Assembly: GCA_002493905.1 (NCBI GenBank)
Contig: DLAJ01000025.1
Coordinates: forward strand, 1 to 35,800
DNA length: 35,800 nt
Direction of reading: 5' to 3'
From: Lachnospiraceae bacterium UBA7050
GTDB taxonomy: Bacteria; Bacillota; Clostridia; Lachnospirales; Lachnospiraceae
Of the stretch, positions 13,845 to 22,897 are shown piece by piece. The position numbers and the translations under genes are program-made. The first letter of the stretch is position 1. Every line of letters starts with the position of its first letter. The notes beneath the pieces are model-generated. The model saw nothing but the letters and a program-made list of their open reading frames with translations, searched no databases and was not told the DNA's origin.

Positions 13845-15089
13845 CTATTCCCTCACCTGCTGCTGATAGCGCGCAAACTCCTCCGCATTGCAGTGAACGA
13901 AATGCCCCGGCGACACTTCCTGAAATGAGGGCTTATCGGTTGTGTAATCATGCTCTTTTAACGGCTCATAGGTAATACGCTTTCTCTGTTTCTCATAATC
14001 GGGGTCCGGCATCGGAATTGCCGAAAGCAGCGAACGCGTATAGGGATGGAGCGGATGCGCAAACAGCTCCTCCGATGTCGCAAGCTCCACCATCTTTCCA
14101 AAATACATCACGCCGATGCGGTCGGAGAAATATTTAACCACCGACAGATCGTGTGCAATAAACAGAACCGTCAACCCCATCTGGTGCCGCAGATCGTCCA
14201 AAAGATTGATGACCTGTGCCTGAATGGATACGTCAAGCGCGCTGACCGGCTCGTCGGCAATAATCATTTCGGGATTCATAATGACGGCGCGCGCTACGCC
14301 GATACGCTGCCTCTGACCGCCCGAAAACTCATGCGGATAGCGCTCCGCATGCTCTCTGACCAGCCCGACAAGCTCCAGTACCTGATATACCTTTTCGTTA
14401 ATCTTTTTCTTATCCGTCTCACCGCGGATAATGAGTCCCTCCGCAATGATCTGTCCGACCGTCATACGCGGGTCAAGTGACGCGATCGGGTCCTGAAAGA
14501 TCATCTGAATCTTTGTGATAAATTTCTGCTTTTTTGCAATCTTCTTCTCGTATGCAAACTCTTTTTCGAGACGCGCTTTCTCCTCGCCGGACGCATCTTC
14601 GATCAGCTTCGTGTACTTCTCTTCGACCTCAAGAAGCGCCTCGTTCCGATAAAGCTTATTGCAGTTTTTATGATCGTAACGCGCCGATTTCATAAGCGCT
14701 CTCTGTTCCGATATATACCGGTCAAGCTCCTTTTTCTTTTCCTCGAGCTTTGCAGTGCCTGCAGAACCCTGTTCCTTTAACTGCGCGGATTCCTCCTGAA
14801 ACTTTTTCTTTGCCTCTTTGATATTCTCCCGGTAGGACAGTGTTCCTGCCGCAATCCGTTTCCCCTTGAAAAAAATATTACCCGACGTAATGTCATACAG
14901 ACGGATGATGGAACGGCCGGTCGTCGTCTTGCCGCAGCCGGACTCGCCCACAAGTCCGAACACCTCACCGCGCTTCACATCAAAGCTGACGTCGTCCACA
15001 GCCTTATTGGAGCCGAAATACTGACAAAGGTGCTCCACACGCAGCAATGTCTCGTCCTGCTCGTTTTGTTTCGTGTTCTCATTCGACAT
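13845..15089 (-). CDS. oppF: Oligopeptide ABC transporter ATP-binding protein OppF, with insertion
   Basis: 414 residues. Energises import of peptides bound by OppA. Walker A GESGCGKT (48-55), Q-loop MIFQDPIASLDP (Gln199), signature FSGGQRQRIG (255-264), Walker B MIIADEP (275-281) and the H-loop in FIAHDLS are all intact, so it should hydrolyse ATP. An extra, highly charged coiled-coil segment of about 105 residues (roughly 85-190) separates Walker A from the Q-loop. The C-terminal peptide-transporter domain keeps VSPGHFVHCN but lacks the cysteine cluster usual in OppF. GGGAGGT precedes ATG 15089, which lies inside the 3' end of oppD (11-base overlap). It is the last gene of the operon. Confidence 0.9.
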   Translation of the reverse strand: MSNENTKQNEQDETLLRVEHLCQYFGSNKAVDDVSFDVKRGEVFGLVGESGCGKTTTGRSIIRLYDITSGNIFFKGKRIAAGTLSYRENIKEAKKKFQEESAQLKEQGSAGTAKLEEKKKELDRYISEQRALMKSARYDHKNCNKLYRNEALLEVEEKYTKLIEDASGEEKARLEKEFAYEKKIAKKQKFITKIQMIFQDPIASLDPRMTVGQIIAEGLIIRGETDKKKINEKVYQVLELVGLVREHAERYPHEFSGGQRQRIGVARAVIMNPEMIIADEPVSALDVSIQAQVINLLDDLRHQMGLTVLFIAHDLSVVKYFSDRIGVMYFGKMVELATSEELFAHPLHPYTRSLLSAIPMPDPDYEKQRKRITYEPLKEHDYTTDKPSFQEVSPGHFVHCNAEEFARYQQQVRE

Positions 15090-17247
15090 TGCCCGCACCT
15101 CCCTTCGCTCTCATCCGCGCAATCCGCTCGGTTATGATCTTCGGCATTTCCACTTCTGGCGCATTGGGATGAAGCAGCCATGTTGCCGCCTTGTGTGTCT
15201 CGCTGATCGTAAACATTGGCGGCTGCATTTCAAAATCAATCTTTAATGCATACTTATTTCTGTCCGCAAACGCATCCCCCACCGGCGGATAAATCATATT
15301 CGGCGGTGTGCCGGGAATCGCCTCTAAGCGCTCGTTCGTCTCCACATCCGGCATCGCCGCAAGCAGCGCCCATGTATAAGGATGTGCCGGGGAATAAAAT
15401 ACATCGCGGCTCGTTCCCATCTCCACGATCTTACCAGCGTACATGACGGCAATGCGGTCCGCCATATTCGCGACAACACCAAGGTCATGCGTAATAAAGA
15501 TAATGGATAGGTTTCTGTCCTTTTTGATCTTATTGATCAGCTCTAATATCTGTGCCTGAATCGTCACGTCGAGCGCGGTTGTCGGCTCATCGCAGATCAG
15601 GATATCCGGGTCTGCCGCAAGTGCAATCGCAATGACGATACGCTGCCTCATACCGCCTGAAAATTCAAACGGATACTGGCTGTAACGCTTTCTCGGCTCG
15701 GAAATGCCAACCTCCTCCATCAGCTTTAAGGCGCGGTATTTCGCCATCGCTTTCGTCACCTTATTGACGACGCCGGACGCGTTTTCCTTAAAGAAGACTA
15801 TGAGTCTGTCCGCTTCCGCTTCAAAATCCCTCGTCTTTTCTCCTTCAAGCACATTCTGATAATGGTTTACCAGACGCTCAATCAGAATCTGAATATCCTC
15901 TTTGGCAAGCTCTAAATCCACAGCCTCTTCAGGGGGCAGCTTCCACGCGGGTTCCTTTCCTCTCGCTACAATGCGATCATATTTCTTTTTCTGCCTTGCA
16001 TACAGCTTCGCCGCTTTTTTATTTTTGCCGATTCCCTCAAAATAAATGCGCAGCGCCGCTTTCAGGCTTAAGCCGAACGTATAGGAAAGACTGTCCTTTA
16101 TGATGTTTAAGCGGTCAATGGAGTTTTCGACATATTTGATCATTTCGGACGCTGCCGCCGCACACGCTGCTTTATCCAGATGCTCCGCCTCAAACACATT
16201 TTTCTTCTCAGCGATCAGGTCAAGTGCCTTCTTTTTCTGCGCGTCACTGCGGTCCGCGCTGTATTTGAGCGCTTCCTTGGCATAATCCATGAACTCGCAC
16301 ATGAAATGCTCATCCACATACTGATGCAGAAATTCATTCAGCTTCGGTATGTCCGTATCCGGCATCGGCTGCGTGCCGAACACCTGATAATAACCCATGC
16401 AGAAGAAATCCGGTTCATGCTTCTGCAATACTTTAGAGAGAAGCTCCTTCATGGAGGTTAGCGCCCGGACCGTTCCGTCAAAATTCCTGCTCTTGATCTC
16501 CGCGCCGCAGACGCTGTTTACATCCTCCGTCAGCGCAGTCAGCTTTTCGTAGCATTCTTTGTCAGCCACATACTCATTGTCCGTCTGCCTCACAAGCCGG
16601 ACAATCTCTTTCAGCGTATATTTTTCATCCTCGAACGCGTTCTTTTCAATGTGAAACAGCACATCCTCAATCGCATCAAACGCTTCGGTCGCCGCTTCTT
16701 TCGCGCGCTTATAGCTCTGCTCCAGCTCAATGTGCTTGAACTCAAACTTATCAAAATCCTTACACATTTTTTTGAGCTTCTCCGCCTTTGCGGAATCGCC
16801 TTTTGCACATGCCTCCACCATCGTATCGGAAAGCAGCGCAAGCGTGGAGTTAAATGCATCCCGGCTCGCTCTCTGCCTTGCCTTTCCCTTTAAGAGCATC
16901 GCCTCCGTAAGCTGCTTGCCAATCCGCATGATCGGGTTTAAGCTCGACAGCGGGTCCTGAAAAATCATCGCGATCTTATCACCGCGGATTCGGTAAAAAT
17001 CATCCTCCGTGATCTTTAGTAAGTCCATGCCGTCATAGACAATCGAACCGCCCTCGATAATGGAATTGCCCGCAAGGATTCCTAAAATCGCCTTGCTCGT
17101 CACGGACTTGCCGGAACCGGACTCGCCCACGATTGCAAGCGTTTCTCCCTTGTACAGGTCAAAGCTGATATTCCGGACTGCCTGTACCCTGCCCGCAGGC
17201 GTACGAAACGAAATCACCAGATTATTGACAGATAATTTTTTCTCCAT
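15079..17247 (-). CDS. oppD: Oligopeptide ABC transporter ATP-binding protein OppD, with very large insertion
   Basis: 722 residues against about 330-360 for usual OppD. Walker A GESGSGKS (41-48), Q-loop MIFQDPLSSLNP (Gln97), signature FSGGMRQRI (from 529), Walker B ILICDEP (549-555) and H-loop in FITHDLG (His587) are intact. Between Q-loop and signature there are about 430 residues instead of about 50; the extra 370-380 residues (about 135-510) are mostly helical, charged, and resemble no domain I know. The C-terminal region has the usual HPYTWALL and IPGTPPNM segments, but the family cysteines after PPVG are missing. ATG 17247 follows GGAGGATTGATC and lies two bases after the oppC stop. It works with OppF, B and C at the membrane. 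Confidence 0.9.
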   Translation of the reverse strand: MEKKLSVNNLVISFRTPAGRVQAVRNISFDLYKGETLAIVGESGSGKSVTSKAILGILAGNSIIEGGSIVYDGMDLLKITEDDFYRIRGDKIAMIFQDPLSSLNPIMRIGKQLTEAMLLKGKARQRASRDAFNSTLALLSDTMVEACAKGDSAKAEKLKKMCKDFDKFEFKHIELEQSYKRAKEAATEAFDAIEDVLFHIEKNAFEDEKYTLKEIVRLVRQTDNEYVADKECYEKLTALTEDVNSVCGAEIKSRNFDGTVRALTSMKELLSKVLQKHEPDFFCMGYYQVFGTQPMPDTDIPKLNEFLHQYVDEHFMCEFMDYAKEALKYSADRSDAQKKKALDLIAEKKNVFEAEHLDKAACAAAASEMIKYVENSIDRLNIIKDSLSYTFGLSLKAALRIYFEGIGKNKKAAKLYARQKKKYDRIVARGKEPAWKLPPEEAVDLELAKEDIQILIERLVNHYQNVLEGEKTRDFEAEADRLIVFFKENASGVVNKVTKAMAKYRALKLMEEVGISEPRKRYSQYPFEFSGGMRQRIVIAIALAADPDILICDEPTTALDVTIQAQILELINKIKKDRNLSIIFITHDLGVVANMADRIAVMYAGKIVEMGTSRDVFYSPAHPYTWALLAAMPDVETNERLEAIPGTPPNMIYPPVGDAFADRNKYALKIDFEMQPPMFTISETHKAATWLLHPNAPEVEMPKIITERIARMRAKGGAGNVE

Positions 17248-17249
17248 GA

Positions 17250-18791
17250 TCAATCCTCCGTTCCGCGTAAGGACGGATTAAATGCGTCCCGTAAGCCGTT
17301 TCCGAACAAGTTAAACGAAATCATCAGCAGGGAAATGAACAGCGCCGGAAACAGGATGATATGCGGGAAGCTCGAAATCATGGCGCGCCCCGCCGACAGC
17401 ATGCTTCCGATGGAGGTTCTCGTCGAGGAATCCAGATTGACGATACCTAAATACGTCATATTGGATTCGGACGCAATGACACCCGGTATCATTAAAACCG
17501 CACTCGTAATCAGCGTTCCCAAAGCGTTCGGGAAAATATGCTTAAACATCAGCCGGAAATTTCCCGCGCCGAGTGTCCGCGCCGATAAAATATATTCCTG
17601 ATTTTTATAGCGGTAAAACTGCATACGCGTCGTGGATGCCATGCCGATCCATCCGGTCATCACAAATGCGAAGAGCAGCGACGGAACCGCGCCCACTTTA
17701 TTTGCCAGATGCAGCTTAAAGAGCGTCACGACAACGACAAACGGAACATTGTAAAGAATATCGCTGATACGCTCCATCGTAATATCCGTGGCGCCGCCGT
17801 AATAGCCTTCAATCGCGCCGTAGAACGCGCCGATCACCATGTTGATCGCCGAAATGCACAGCGCAAACACCAGTGAGAACCTTGCGCCCGATGCCAGTCT
17901 TGTAAAAATATCCTGCCCGTATGCGTTCGTGCCGAACACAAAGCTCGGCTCAAATCCATAGCGGAACTGGAAATAGGTATAGGTAAAGACACGCACCCGG
18001 TAAGAGGTTGCCGTGGAAGTACCTGCCACGGTCGCATACTTATAAGAGCCGTCATCGCCCTCAATCCGGCGGCTGTAATAATCACCGTCATTTCCGGTCG
18101 TCTTATAAAGCGGCTTAAAGTTGCCCTCCTTATCCAGCTTCGGCACGCCTTTCGGCGAGCATTCATACCACAAATTTGCGTCGGAGCGCTGTGATTCAAT
18201 CCGGAATTTCTTCGTATCGACCGCCGGATAAATAACCTGAATATCATGCTCTAACTGCCAGTCCTGAATCGCCTCGTATTCTGCGGGCGTCAGCGTCAGA
18301 TAAATCATGCCGTTTTTCACGTAGGAATCCAGACGCACATCATAATAGAGCGAATTGCTGCCGGTCCCCGCCTTCTCATAACCCGCGCGGTATACCTCCA
18401 CAACCGGGTTCATGCCCGTCTCCACACCGATCGCAGTCCGCGCAAGATAATCCGCCTCACTCAATGTCGCGTCACTGCAGCCGTCCCAGCCCGCCCATGC
18501 AAACAAATCCCATTTCGGAAGAAGTCTGGCATACTGCAGATACGTCGTATCCGTTGCTGCGCGTGTGTAATCGTTTGCGCCGAACACGGGAACGAGCAGC
18601 GCATACAGAATCAGAAAGAAAATAATGACCGCCGCGATGACCGAACTCTTATTGCGCGCAAACCGCCGCATCGCGTCCCTGAAATAGCCGACCGGCTTTG
18701 TCTCAAGCTTCTTATCATGAATATCGCCTTCGCGCTGATAAAACTCAAATTTCTCTTTTGGTATGTTCGCATAATCCGCTTCTTTTCTCAT
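17250..18791 (-). CDS. oppC: Oligopeptide ABC transporter permease OppC, with large external insertion
   Basis: 513 residues against about 300 for typical OppC. The first membrane helix (SSVIAAVIIFFLILYALLVPVF) is followed by about 200 polar, aromatic residues, and only then by the usual FGTNAYGQDIFTRLASGARF and the remaining five helices. The EAA loop (EYILSARTLGAGNFRLMFKH) that couples to the ATPases is present. The insertion falls in the loop facing outside, where the permease meets the binding protein. ATG 18791 lies 20 bases after the oppB stop; a longer frame back to 18863 would overlap oppB and has no clear site. Confidence 0.9.
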   Translation of the reverse strand: MRKEADYANIPKEKFEFYQREGDIHDKKLETKPVGYFRDAMRRFARNKSSVIAAVIIFFLILYALLVPVFGANDYTRAATDTTYLQYARLLPKWDLFAWAGWDGCSDATLSEADYLARTAIGVETGMNPVVEVYRAGYEKAGTGSNSLYYDVRLDSYVKNGMIYLTLTPAEYEAIQDWQLEHDIQVIYPAVDTKKFRIESQRSDANLWYECSPKGVPKLDKEGNFKPLYKTTGNDGDYYSRRIEGDDGSYKYATVAGTSTATSYRVRVFTYTYFQFRYGFEPSFVFGTNAYGQDIFTRLASGARFSLVFALCISAINMVIGAFYGAIEGYYGGATDITMERISDILYNVPFVVVVTLFKLHLANKVGAVPSLLFAFVMTGWIGMASTTRMQFYRYKNQEYILSARTLGAGNFRLMFKHIFPNALGTLITSAVLMIPGVIASESNMTYLGIVNLDSSTRTSIGSMLSAGRAMISSFPHIILFPALFISLLMISFNLFGNGLRDAFNPSLRGTED

Positions 18792-18810
18792 ATCCGTTAC
18801 CTGCCTTTCC

Positions 18811-19779
18811 CTAACGCTGTCCCATCTTGATACGCGGGTCGATGAGACCGTAGCTGATGTCAACCACGATTCCGGTTGCCAGACCGATCAGCGTATAGAA
18901 TGCGTTCAGCAGCATAAAGAAGTTATAGTCAAGCGCCGTTATGGAATTTAGGAATAACTGTCCGACTCCGGGAATACCAAAAATCTGTTCTATAATCAGC
19001 GAGCCGCCCAAAATACCGACAAACTCGCCGAGGATCATCGGGAACACCGGAACCATTGCATTTCGCAGCGCATGCCGAAGCGTCGCCTGCGAACGCTTGA
19101 GTCCCTTTGTCCGCGCAAGAAGCATGAAATCGCTCGTCAGCACCTCGGAAAGCTCCGCTCTTGAATAGCGCGCCAGTCCCGCAACCGACCCGAATGCCAG
19201 ACTGATGACCGCCGGTATGACCGAGACGAACATCGGCCACGAAAGCCAGTCGGTTCCGGATTTCATCTGCAGTGGAAACCATTGAAGCTTAAAGCAGAAA
19301 AGGTACTGCACCAAAAACGCATAGACATAGGAAGGTACTGAAATGAATACCATGACTAATGTGGAAATCGTATAATCCTGCCATTTATTTTTCTTGAGCG
19401 CGGCATAGATTCCGAGCGCGAGCCCGAGCGGCACGCTTAAGATCATGGAATAAACATTGACCAGCATCGTCGCCGGAAGCTTGGAAATGAAGACATCCCA
19501 GACGTCCTGATTGCGGTAAAGCGTCTCGCTGATTCCCCAGTCCCCGCCGAAAATACTTCTCTTAATAAATATCCAGAATTGCACAAGGATCGGCTTATTA
19601 TAACCAAGTGCCTCCCTCCTCTGCAGAATGAGGTTCATATCCTTGCCGAACGCCTCCGCATCCGTGACCGGAAGAAGCTTGACAAGCACGAAACACATAA
19701 TCAGAATTGCAAAAAGAACAAAGAACATCAATGCGATACGTTTCAAAATGTACCAAAATATACTGTTTTTCTTAAACAT
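18811..19779 (-). CDS. oppB: Oligopeptide ABC transporter permease OppB
   Basis: 322 residues, normal for OppB. GGAGGAAAGCG directly precedes ATG 19779; upstream in-frame codons are non-coding spacer. It has an N-terminal helix (FWYILKRIALMFFVLFAIL), the family segment LGYNKPILVQFW, five more helices, and the EAA loop (DFMLLARTKGLKRSQATLRH) that docks on the ATPases. It ends FGIPGVGQLFLNSI and GLIDPRIKMGQR, typical for the family. Unlike OppA, C, D and F it shows no enlargement. Confidence 0.92.
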   Translation of the reverse strand: MFKKNSIFWYILKRIALMFFVLFAILIMCFVLVKLLPVTDAEAFGKDMNLILQRREALGYNKPILVQFWIFIKRSIFGGDWGISETLYRNQDVWDVFISKLPATMLVNVYSMILSVPLGLALGIYAALKKNKWQDYTISTLVMVFISVPSYVYAFLVQYLFCFKLQWFPLQMKSGTDWLSWPMFVSVIPAVISLAFGSVAGLARYSRAELSEVLTSDFMLLARTKGLKRSQATLRHALRNAMVPVFPMILGEFVGILGGSLIIEQIFGIPGVGQLFLNSITALDYNFFMLLNAFYTLIGLATGIVVDISYGLIDPRIKMGQR

Positions 19780-20082
19780 CGCTTTCCTCCACTCCTTTTT
19801 TGTATTCAGACAGCGCTGCTGAAAATTCTGTGCGCTCCCCGCGCTTTTCAGCACTCCTGTCCAAACACAAACGCTTCGGAACATGACCGCCGCCCCGGCA
19901 TACAGGATTTATGTACGGCATGCTTCCCTGTATACAATCCAAAGTCGGAAGAGCGGCATGCCGCCCTTCCGGCCAAGGTTTGTATCGTTTTCCCGCATTC
20001 CGGTCAAAAACCGGTCTGCGTTGAAGAATCGTCTTTGGCAGAGAATCCGCCTTTGGCGTAAAATCCGTCTCTGCCAGATTCT
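19780..20082 (-). other. Hairpin-rich spacer between oppA and oppB
   Basis: A 303-base spacer without a convincing gene. It holds a 9-bp perfect stem, TGGCAGAGA (20036-20044) with TCTCTGCCA (20068-20076); a 26-base palindrome with one mismatch pair at 19946-19971; CCGG-x7-CCGG-type repeats near 20000; and an ATACAGG/CCTGTAT pair around 19900-19935. No U-run makes any of them a strong terminator. Such structures commonly protect the upstream mRNA or cause partial termination, giving more OppA than permease. That role is inferred. Confidence 0.6.
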
Positions 20083-22638
20083 TTAGTTGTAGGTTAAGGT
20101 TCCGCCCTGCTCTGCAATGAATGCCGCCCACTCGTCATCCGTATAGTTGTAGGTGTAATACTTGATACCACCGAAGCCCATACCGAATACATAATCCTCC
20201 GTTGCAAAGTTGATCTTCATGCTCTTTAATTCTGCGGAAGAGTCATCAATCAGCGGAAGCAGCTCGTATCTCTCTAATACGGCGCCTTCCAGCGCTGCAA
20301 GAATCTCAAAGCGCTCCTGCGCGTTATCATCCGTTACGCCTGCGGAAAAGTCCTTCGTATTGCCGTCCGCATCCGTGACCGTGATCGGCTGACCGCTGAT
20401 CGTATAGGTCCAGTCTGCAACAGACGCTGTCCAGTCCGTACCGCCTAAGTTGATCGTCAGCATATCGTTTGCGGAATCCCAGCAGGTGTTGTAGCGCAAA
20501 TTATCATCGGTCGTGTAGCACTGGATCAGGTTGTACGGATCAAGCGCACTTCCGGTAAAGCCGACGCCGAATAAGATATCGACCTCGTTGTTTCTCATTG
20601 CCGGACCAAAACCGTTGCCTAACGTATCGTTCAGCGCAAAGGTCAGTCTGCCTTCAAACGGCGTGCCGACAACCGCTTCCGTCCAGCAGTTTACAAGGAA
20701 CTCATTACCCTTCTTGTAGAAGTTGCTCTCGCCGTTCGGGATACCGATCATTAACTGGATGACATCGTCATCGTCCATCAGACCCTGCTCCTTGGCAATC
20801 TCATATGCCTCGTTGAACTTCTCTCTTGCCATTTCCAGATTGTAGCCCGTAATGGAGTCAATTGCATCATCCATATTCTCATAGAGCTTGCCCTCGCCGA
20901 TATCGTCCGCAAGCCCCCAGAAATCAACTAATACCTGCTTTGCCTCATCCGTGCTCCGGTAAGTGGAACCAACCTCCGGATCGTAAATAATCAGGTTGGA
21001 GTAAACACCGAATGCAGGAGAGTTCGTCGGTGCCGCTGCCAGTGCGAAGGACGCACGGTCAAGCGAATAGGAAAGCGCCTGACGGAATTCCTTTACTGTA
21101 AGAATCGTCTTATTAAAGTTATCGCCCAATGCTGCCTGATTTGCTGCAAGCGCATCCATATCCGGGTTCATCGCCACAAAGAACGTGGAAGCCTCCGTTG
21201 CATAATACGTGTAATCGCTCGTTGCATAAGTCTCCATATCCTCAGCGCTCAGACCGTAGACGTCCAGCTCTCCCTTTAAGAACATCTGAAGTCTTGTAGC
21301 AGCCTCTGCAACACAATGCATGACGATTCTGGTCGTCTGATATTTGCCTTCCAGATCAAAGTAGTTCTCGTTTCTCTCCAAAACATACTCTTTATCTTTC
21401 TGGAAAGAAGTAAGCTTATAAGGTCCGTAGGAAGCCGTCGTCTCAGCGGAAGTACCGTAGGTATTCGTATAAACGCCGTCCACAACGCTCTCACAGCTTA
21501 AATACAGGTCTTCCTTTAACAACCAGCCGTTCGTAAAGGAATAGCGCAGATAGAAGCCCTCAAGCGGAACATCGAGCGCAATGACGAGCTCATAATCGGA
21601 AGGAGCCGCAAAGCCGACCTCGGAGAAATCCATCTCCTCGTAGGTCTCGCCGTAATTCATCATTTCCTGCGCCTCTAAATACGCATAGTCGCCTGCGTCA
21701 GCCGCATAAGCGTCGGCATCCGCATAGCCGTGAAGCTGCGCAATGCAGAGGGAGACTGCGTCATACACTTCCTGCGTAACCGGAACCATGCCGTCCGCAT
21801 TCGCATTCGGCTCAATGATCTCGGCATAGACATCCACGCCGTCCGCATTGACATACAGCCCCTCCTCATAATAATCACCGAGCGCACCGCCCCATGTGGA
21901 ACCTGTATTTAAGTCAACCGCAAGATCCTTGCCGTCCACGGTAAGCAGCCCTTCTTCATTCACTTCAAAGCTGTCAACCGGAATATACTCATCATCCGTC
22001 ATGTTCACGATCATCGGATTTAAGTATGCATGCTGTCCGGCATACAGATAATTCTTTGCATTGACAACCTTTAAGGAGCTTGCATAAAACGAATCCGCAC
22101 GATGGTTCTTTGCAACCGGGTCAAGCATGAGTTCAGCACTTCTCACATAATCATGCGCCGTGATCGGCGTGCCGTCCTCCCACTTTACATCCTCGCGCAG
22201 AGGGAAGCTCCATACACGGGCGGTATCGCCCTCCTCGATTCCCCACTGGCCGACATAATCCGCCGTTACGTCCGTCGGATCACCGGCAGCCGCACACGGG
22301 ATCAGCTTATAGCCGTCCATCGTGTCATTGTAATCAAACGCATAAAGAGGCGCTTCCAGATACTGAAGCAGCGTCTGATCCTCATTCGTCTGCTGCAATG
22401 CAGGGCTCCAGTTTGTCGGGAATGCAGTTGTCGACGTATTATAAGTGTACGATGCATTCTCATCCACCGCCGGCGTGGTATTCTCGCCATCGTCTCCCGG
22501 CTGCGCGTCGTCCGACGGCGTCGTCTCAGCGCCGGGCGTTACATCATTTCCTGCCGGTTCGTCTCCCTTGCCGCCGCAGGCTGCCAGTGATACGACCATC
22601 GCGGATGCAAGAAGAAGCGAAATCAATTTTTTCTTCAT
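20083..22638 (-). CDS. oppA: Oligopeptide-binding lipoprotein OppA (SBP family 5), extra-long
   Basis: 851 residues against about 540-600 for usual OppA. The N-terminus is a lipoprotein signal (MKKKLISLLLASAMVVSLAAC) with lipobox LAAC and Cys21, then a Gly/Asp/Thr/Pro-rich linker of about 40 residues. The family 5 solute-binding fold follows, with WEDGTPITAHDYVRSAELML and the later EFRQALSYSLDRASF typical of this family. Extra residues appear spread through the middle (for example around 230-345). It captures peptides outside the cell for OppBCDF. AAAGGAGGAGAAATTT precedes ATG 22638; a strong promoter lies about 200 bases upstream. Confidence 0.9.
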   Translation of the reverse strand: MKKKLISLLLASAMVVSLAACGGKGDEPAGNDVTPGAETTPSDDAQPGDDGENTTPAVDENASYTYNTSTTAFPTNWSPALQQTNEDQTLLQYLEAPLYAFDYNDTMDGYKLIPCAAAGDPTDVTADYVGQWGIEEGDTARVWSFPLREDVKWEDGTPITAHDYVRSAELMLDPVAKNHRADSFYASSLKVVNAKNYLYAGQHAYLNPMIVNMTDDEYIPVDSFEVNEEGLLTVDGKDLAVDLNTGSTWGGALGDYYEEGLYVNADGVDVYAEIIEPNANADGMVPVTQEVYDAVSLCIAQLHGYADADAYAADAGDYAYLEAQEMMNYGETYEEMDFSEVGFAAPSDYELVIALDVPLEGFYLRYSFTNGWLLKEDLYLSCESVVDGVYTNTYGTSAETTASYGPYKLTSFQKDKEYVLERNENYFDLEGKYQTTRIVMHCVAEAATRLQMFLKGELDVYGLSAEDMETYATSDYTYYATEASTFFVAMNPDMDALAANQAALGDNFNKTILTVKEFRQALSYSLDRASFALAAAPTNSPAFGVYSNLIIYDPEVGSTYRSTDEAKQVLVDFWGLADDIGEGKLYENMDDAIDSITGYNLEMAREKFNEAYEIAKEQGLMDDDDVIQLMIGIPNGESNFYKKGNEFLVNCWTEAVVGTPFEGRLTFALNDTLGNGFGPAMRNNEVDILFGVGFTGSALDPYNLIQCYTTDDNLRYNTCWDSANDMLTINLGGTDWTASVADWTYTISGQPITVTDADGNTKDFSAGVTDDNAQERFEILAALEGAVLERYELLPLIDDSSAELKSMKINFATEDYVFGMGFGGIKYYTYNYTDDEWAAFIAEQGGTLTYN

Positions 22639-22837
22639 AAATTTCTCCTCCTTTACCTATTTCCGTGCTGCAGCTTTTCACAGCCGGCACCGGGAATCCC
22701 GTTTTTCATCCGGACTTTTTCAAAACCACTTACCTGCTTTTTCAAAATTCCGAAAAAAGGGATGACGTCTCCCGCGTGCACCCCTTTATGCCTGTTGTGT
22801 GAATATGAAGTTACTACAACACGAATCAACAAAAAGT

Positions 22838-22866
22838 ATATTACAGCATTTGCCCGTGGTTGTCAA
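22838..22866 (-). promoter_or_regulatory. Promoter of the opp operon
   Basis: On the - strand a perfect TTGACA (22866-22861) is followed after 17 bases by TAATAT (22843-22838). The predicted start near 22831 gives a 5' leader of about 190 bases before oppA. Confidence 0.8.
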
Positions 22867-22882
22867 TCTTTGCAGGCAGGCA

Positions 22883-22897
22883 AATTTTACAAAATTT
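22883..22897. promoter_or_regulatory. Possible CodY-type operator
   Basis: AATTTTACAAAATTT matches 11 of 15 positions of the CodY consensus AATTTTCWGAAAATT and sits 17 bases upstream of the opp -35 box. Peptide uptake operons are typical CodY targets in Firmicutes. The region is AT-rich, so chance similarity is possible. Confidence 0.3.

Noticed and set aside
22102..22590. Long open frame on the + strand opposite oppA
   Set aside because: It lies wholly antisense to the signal-peptide and binding domain of oppA, is very Arg-rich, and has no start signal; it reflects oppA codon bias.
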